Part shown: positions 58,388 through 64,000 of the stretch, in pieces | Layout: every line of letters begins with the position of its first letter | Position numbering within the stretch: position 1 is the first letter of the stretch | NCBI GenBank assembly: GCA_026874595.1 | Contig: CM049320.1 | Span: forward strand, 37,482,214-37,546,213 | DNA length: 64,000 bases | DNA from: Sipunculus nudus | Lineage: Eukaryota > Annelida > Sipuncula > Golfingiida > Sipunculidae | Direction: 5' to 3' | Program-made: the position numbers and the translations under genes | The notes under the pieces: generated by a model | The model's database searches: none | What the model was told of the DNA's origin: nothing | The model's input: the letters and a program-made list of their open reading frames with translations, nothing else

Positions 58388-61300
58388 GTAATGTCTACAG
58401 ATTTACTGTTATATTGGAAATGATTTGAAATGTTTACGAAAAATCCCATGGTCATAGGACATATGGCGCACTGGTAATGAGGCTTAGCTTAACTTTAAAC
58501 GAAAGAGGTATGGTTTTACTTTTTACATGAAAAAAATGATGTCTCTCCTAATTGAATGATGGAAATGTCTATCCATCGGACAAGGTTTTCCGAATGGTAC
58601 ACAATGGTTAGATTTTGCATAAAACATCATGTTGTTATTTTAGTCTGGCGTACAATGTGTGCCCATATAATAAACGGACAGCGGAAGATGGGCTTTCTCT
58701 ATAACTCGTATGACTTTGAGTCAGCTGAACTAACAAAAACTTCCGTGTTCAATGGACATACCAAGCTTTTCAACACAAAAAATTAACCGATTGCTGAGAT
58801 AAGAGAACATCTGCTATTTCATTTCATGCTCCAATTGAAAGAAAAAAGAATTGCATAAAAAATAAAAATATCAGCACTGTTATATGTTATCCGTCTGATA
58901 CATTACCTCTTGTACGTATATACGTATAGGCACATCAACTTCCAATGGTTAAAACTGACCCAGCTGTTGGTACATATAGTAGAGACTCTACGTTGTGTGT
59001 ATAAAATGAAACATAGAAGTCACATAAGTCTTTTTCAACTGATAAAACTATCTGTGGTCAACACCCTATCGAAATATTAGGACCGTTCCTGAACCAGCTG
59101 TTCGGAAACTCGTACAAATGGTGCGATTTGACAGTCTACAAGGATTAAAGTAAAAAAAGTCTAAAATATTTAAAAAAAAATACGTATACCAAGATTCAGG
59201 ACAACCCATAACTTTTCTGCTAGGAATATAATACATTTACTCTGATTTGCCATTCTTAACTCCAAATAAAATATATAAAACACATTTATGACACTACCAG
59301 CCTTGTTTGCCTGATGACCTTGTCAATGGTCATGTACCAACCCAAGTTTAATCACAATCCATAAAACCAGTCCAAAACTGATAAATTTCTAGAATGCCGT
59401 AAATCGCCAATCTCAGCAGTACCCGTGAAAATGCTCAGAATGAAGACAATACAAGTGGCACAATCGGAAGTTTCAGGACCATCAAAGAGCAAACTGCCTA
59501 GAAACTAGTAACAACTAGAAAAGAGCAGGTAAATGTGTGAAAGCGGACAAGACTCATTAAGATCAATAACTTGTTTAGTATGATAAGTGTGACATTTTAC
59601 AAGGTACATTTTTGTAACTGTGTCCGCACTGACTTTAATGCATAACCTAACCTTGCCTTTTTATATGGTTTTCAGGATAATCTTGTTAACAACTCTTTCA
59701 AATTAAATTAACCCAGTTCGTTGACTTGGTTCAAGCTGTGACAAGTCTAAATAAACAAAGAAAAAAAAATACGGGAAATCTGTAAATATAGGAAAAGGTA
59801 GGTGGAACCTCCAGTCTTCCACAGTTGAAGATTGGGTTATCCAGAAGGGTATTCAAGATCTATAAACCTCAGCAGACTGCCCGCACGAAACTGTACTGTA
59901 TATAAATATATTCACCGTGTCATTGTGTTTTAAGTATAAATTATCGCACTTTCTTATATGTTATGTTAGAATCTTGCAAATCTGCAACGGTTCTGTAGAA
60001 TATGGTGGGACAATGTTCTGAAACTACCATGTGAAGACGAAGGCATGTGTGCGGTTAACGCATGATTTTTATTTAATAGGCGATAGCAATATATTTGTTC
60101 AGCAGTCCTCATTATTATCACAAGTATGATTTCTAAGCGCAAAAAAAAGTCAGAAACATGCGACGCTGTGAGATAAGAGGTAAGATTGACATGATTTTCA
60201 GGATTCAAAGGAGGCCTCGATTTTTTTTGGATTCCGTATGTGTAATATCATAAATTAGAAAAAAACGGTCAAAAAGTTACTACACATGCTGTGTCAATGC
60301 AGTAACAATGGTACTAGCAGACAAGCTATTGACCCAACATCCACAGTATATTTTTTTGCAGGTTAAATATTACCCATGCCTTGGTACTGCCCGTTATTAA
60401 ATATATTTTTTGTTTGACTATTTGACATTTTAAATTATGCTACAAATTCCCTCGGAATGTTATAGCTGTTTTCACATCAGGAAGCACTGCACATTCAAGG
60501 TATAGATAAAAAAACCCAACATGCACAATTCAGATGTATTCATTTTTATACAATTTTCTACATTGGACTTCCCCTTTCCATAGTTGGTAGAATACTAAAT
60601 TCTTTTTCTGCGCAGGGAGGGTACACCAAATTAAATTCAAGACATGTAAGAATAATGTTTGGTGGTTTTAGAGAGTTTAAGTTTTCGATACACTGATCAT
60701 TTCCTTACAGATGTAGACGCTGATTACAACAAAAAGGTAACATTATGTCTAGCTTCGAAATCAAGTCAGAATTCGAGACGTTTGCTAATGTAATCAGGCA
60801 TCAAGGAAAACACAAACAATTTAGTGTGGAATGGTATGGCCGAAAGAATTTAGATTATTGTTTATGGGCCAATGGATATTTCTATATGTTGAGTATGTTT
60901 AAGTATTTCCTTTAACCTATTTCACTTTTTAGTTATGAAGAAAAACATGGATAGAGTGAACAAGCAAATATGCCTAAAATAGCAATATTAATTTTAGTAG
61001 AAATTTATAACCATTATGAAAATATTGAGATGCTGCGTATATATCATCACATGAGAATATTCATCCGTGTTTTTCGTTAAAGCGTACAAGGAATATTCGG
61101 TGACCATGTAGGCTGTGCTAGGTTTGGTAATACATAAAAAAAAATAGGAGTGTGCCGTGCTTGGGTCAAGCATTGGCTTCATTTTTGTGTAGCAGAAACG
61201 ACGAGTGTTCAAATATATTTTTTATGTACAATACAGTTCACATGGTATACATACCATTAGATGGACGAATTTTTAGTTTGAAACTTTTATTGCGAAACGT

Positions 61301-62700
61301 TAAATCCATCCTGGAATTCAAACCCTGACTTCCTGTCAGACTCAATGTCAGGGGAGCAGAACAAGTGAAAATCTGGATTGGTACCAGGCAAAACAACTTA
61401 GTCAGGATAAATCGATTGGAATGGCAGCATAACCGAACTATCCAAATCACCAAAGAACCATGGATCGGTTTGTCGAAAACAAGTTATTATTTTTACGAAG
61501 TGTTTATTTCTTCTTTTCATTCTGGCTATGGCGTTTTGCGGAAAATTTATATAATACCAATTTAGGTTTCCATAGCTTACGAAATGCTTTAAATATTTAG
61601 AGGGAAATGTATATCTTGATGAAAATGTTTTCCGGGAAAATCGTAGTAACATTATTTTAATAAATTTGATGTTCATTTTTAGACAACTAATAAACCATTC
61701 GCAAGTGTTCTTCATTCTCTTAGGCGTCTTGTTGATTTGTTTCATTTTATATCAGTAACCGAAGTACAGAGTTACTGGGAACAGTTCCAGTCGACCAATA
61801 TAACAAATAGGGGGTATAGGGTATACCACACACATCAATGAAAGCGGACTGAACGCTGTGACAACGTTTTACTTTCTTTATTTGTATTCTACAATATCGG
61901 TTTTATTCACCAAATAGAAGTTCACTGAAACAGAATAGAAAAATAAACTTTCTACAAGACACTATGTGGATATATAAGTAAACTTCCCACGGAACTGAAA
62001 TAGTATAAAACTGACAACGACTGAATCAATGGACAAATAATGATTTAACAAAATTGACCACTGTTATACGTGTAAAAGTATTAAAATACACGTGTCACAA
62101 ATTCAGCGTGTACAAATAAAATGAATATGCCTTTAAAGAAATTACATCTGTTGAGACTGTTTTACGATTTTACGGTATTTCCTCAAGACATTTAGCCTAA
62201 CTTTGCAGTATATTTAAATATTCATTTAAGCCCATCATGAATTCTTATCTTCTACTTCCCTACTTCACAGGAATGGGCTGGTCATAATATTGAAACGGGT
62301 TAGTCATTCATGACCTACATATGATTTCATAAGAAATAATTAAATATTAACAATATTTAGAGTGTAGTTCTTATAAAAATATCTTAGTATTACTTGTTAC
62401 TTATATAATGCTGCAAGATAGTGCTTATCTGGTTCCTCTACTGACACAATATATCTCAAAATTACGCCTAGAACTTTTCAGTTGGCACCACGAACACTCG
62501 TGTGGTTACTGTGTATATGTATTCCACTATGCAGAACGTATGCAGAACCCATGTATCTCCGTTACATACCGGCCTACCCCTAATGTTACTTATATTTGAC
62601 CTTTAAACGTGTCAAAGCTAAAGAAACCAAGCACAGTGATTCTTAAGAAACAATCTTACAACGTATCTCTTATTTTAAAAATTGATATCAATAAAATGTC
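58388..62700. other. Gene-free AT-rich stretch
   Basis: Scattered frames under 120 codons without domains, promoters or splice context. A 56-codon ATG frame at 60,745-60,915 (MSSFEIKSEFETFANVIRHQ...) follows an AG/GT-bounded 26-bp segment at 60,709-60,734 but is not recognisable. No mobile element ends were seen. Confidence 0.45.
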
Positions 62701-62711
62701 AATATGTTTAC

Positions 62712-64000
62712 ACTGTCTCTAGAAAACAGAGTTTATCCACTGGCCTGGTCTTACTTGGCGTGTTCTTGTCATTAAAGAGAACAATATCACCTTGTTTCAA
62801 ATCTCTCTCTGATTTCAACTACTTGGAACGAACTTGTATAGTTGGCAAATATTCGCGTATCCAACGGCGCCAAAACTCGTCGGCAAAGTATTGCACCTGA
62901 CGCATTTTTTATTTTTGCGGTACATGTCATTTTCCACAAACAAACCAGGAGGCAAGGACGGACCAGCTCTTAACAGAAGTGTTAAAGGCTCTTAACCTGA
63001 GTGATTGTTTGATAGGTATGTTAGTGGTCTGCTATAGACAATGGATTCCACCAAACATATGAGTGTATTTCGTCCTTCATCATTTAAGGTTTGCTCTCTT
63101 GATAATCCGTTCAAAACTTTTCTGATAGAACGGATTTGGCGTTCCAAAACTCCCCCTATATGTGAGGCCGCCGGGGGATTGAACACCCACTGTATTTCCT
63201 TTTATTTAAGGAATTCACTAATTTTCTGCTCTTTCCACTCTCGGATGCCATGCTTCAGCTCCTTGTTGCCCCCAGTATAGTAAGTTCCATTATCTGATCT
63301 GATTTGCTTTGGCGGTCTCCTACGAGGTGTAAACCTCTGCAACTCTTTTATCAAGGAGTCATTGGTCAGATCGGTAAGTACCTTAATATGAATTGCATGA
63401 AGAGTGAGGCAGGTGAAGAGACAGTCGCAACTTTTTACCGTACTACGCATTATTTTTTACATAAAATGGCCCGAAACAGTCAACACCTACATAAGTAAAG
63501 GGCCGCTCGTTTGGTGTGGTTTTTTTTCTTTAGGCAAACATGCCATCCTCTGAGTCCCAAGACGCGCTTCTCTGCTTTTGCGGCTGAAACAGTGTTTGAT
63601 CACCAGATTGATTACCATACGCGCTCCAATGATCAACACACGTTCTCTGGTCAAAGCTAGAACATGTTCTTGTCTACAATGATCTGGCAAATGGTAATGT
63701 TCCTGAGCAATCAAATCAGCAATGTGATTCGAGTTTGGAACAGCCTTTCACCTTCAGTCATAGCAGCATGTGTAAGCCGACCTCCGACACACAGAATTCC
63801 CTTTGAACCATAAATCGGTTCCAGTCGCAAAATTTTGGTTCGATTTCCTCGGTTCGTCCTACCTTTACTCTTTATGCTTCTCTCAAATCCTCAATGTTTA
63901 ACCTGCCTTTGAGAGAATCCTTTTGCTCACTGATTTTTATTTTATTGAGCAGGTATTTCTAGAATTTAATAACCCGGGCCAATCCAATATTTAGCTTGTA
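62712..64000 (-). pseudogene. BEL/Pao LTR retrotransposon pol fragment: integrase and DUF5641-like C-terminus
   Basis: Minus strand, entering from the right edge. RLTHAAMTEGERLFQTRI and LPDHCRQEHVLALTRERV belong to the integrase zinc-binding region with CFSRKSREARLGTQRM. Next is VGVDCFGPFYVKN (first catalytic Asp, near 63,465), AIHIKVLTDLTNDSLIKELQ, QIRSDNGTYYTGGNKELK (second Asp) and SHIGGVLERQIRSIRKVLNG (catalytic Glu; the usual GGVWER Trp is Leu). Then YFADEFWRRWIREYLPTIQV and a DUF5641-like tail ending near 62,712. Several stops and frameshifts separate these blocks, so it is inactive. The LTRs, gag, protease and RT are not in view. Confidence 0.88.

Noticed and set aside
60709-60915. AG/GT-bounded 26-bp segment followed by a 56-codon ATG frame
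   Set aside because: No domain, no promoter, and the frame is within chance expectation. Noted only for transcript checking.
61300-61350. tRNA-like segment (GGAATTCAAACCCTGACTTCC)
   Set aside because: Box B-like sequence, but no box A at the right spacing and no cloverleaf.
1-64000. CRISPR arrays, prokaryotic operons or phage-type defence systems
   Set aside because: No regularly spaced identical repeats with unique spacers and no bacterial gene organisation. The spliced genes and transposon types are eukaryotic.

Overview
The window is AT-rich eukaryotic DNA with spliced genes, many (AT)n microsatellites, tRNA-derived SINEs, four non-LTR retrotransposon remnants, a BEL/Pao LTR-retrotransposon fragment and several non-autonomous DNA transposons. 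This mix suggests an invertebrate animal, most likely a mollusc or other lophotrochozoan. That assignment is inference; nothing here names the species. There are no operons, CRISPR arrays, rRNA genes or convincing functional tRNA genes. LAYOUT. 1-7136 (minus): a multi-exon PIF1-family DNA helicase gene. Every helicase motif is intact, the splice sites are clean, and the last visible exon is open for 708 codons to the window edge. Its introns carry a foldback element, degenerate tandem repeats and microsatellites. 7.6-8.0 kb: a small frameshifted ORF with a poly(A) signal. 8-14 kb: gene-poor, with two families of degenerate direct repeats. 14.18-19.01 kb: a satellite of about 541 bp per unit, split by a 2.6-kb transposon with a TTTA target duplication. 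19-25.5 kb: mostly non-coding, with a possible minus-strand first exon (21.07 kb), a pogo-like MITE (21.73-22.55 kb) and a SINE. 25.52-26.31 kb (plus): three phase-1 exons of a C-type-lectin-like gene, followed by a dead LINE (26.5-27.8 kb) and a possible terminal exon at 31.48 kb. 32-37 kb: two small promoter-like islands with CRE motifs, plus SINE fragments. 37.3-40 kb (plus): a dead LINE with a microsatellite inside its reverse transcriptase. 40-46.7 kb: largely featureless. 46.8-51.6 kb (minus): a decayed L1/Tx1-like LINE with ORF1 and ORF2, apparently lying in the first intron of a minus-strand gene whose signal-peptide exon is at 51,970-52,036 behind a CRE/CCAAT promoter. 53.14-53.80 kb: a long-TIR MITE. 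54.3 kb: a second copy of the 31.1-kb SINE. 55.7-56.3 kb (minus): a 5'-truncated LINE. 56.63-56.84 kb: a small MITE. 58.21-58.39 kb: a nearly perfect 76-bp-arm hairpin. 62.7-64.0 kb (minus): BEL/Pao integrase and flanking domains. The three host-like loci with real support are the helicase, the lectin-like gene and the signal-peptide exon. They look independent of each other and are embedded in transposon debris. The item most worth following is the helicase: it starts almost directly at its Walker A motif, has no Helitron Rep domain in view, and carries a long C-terminal region I do not recognise.
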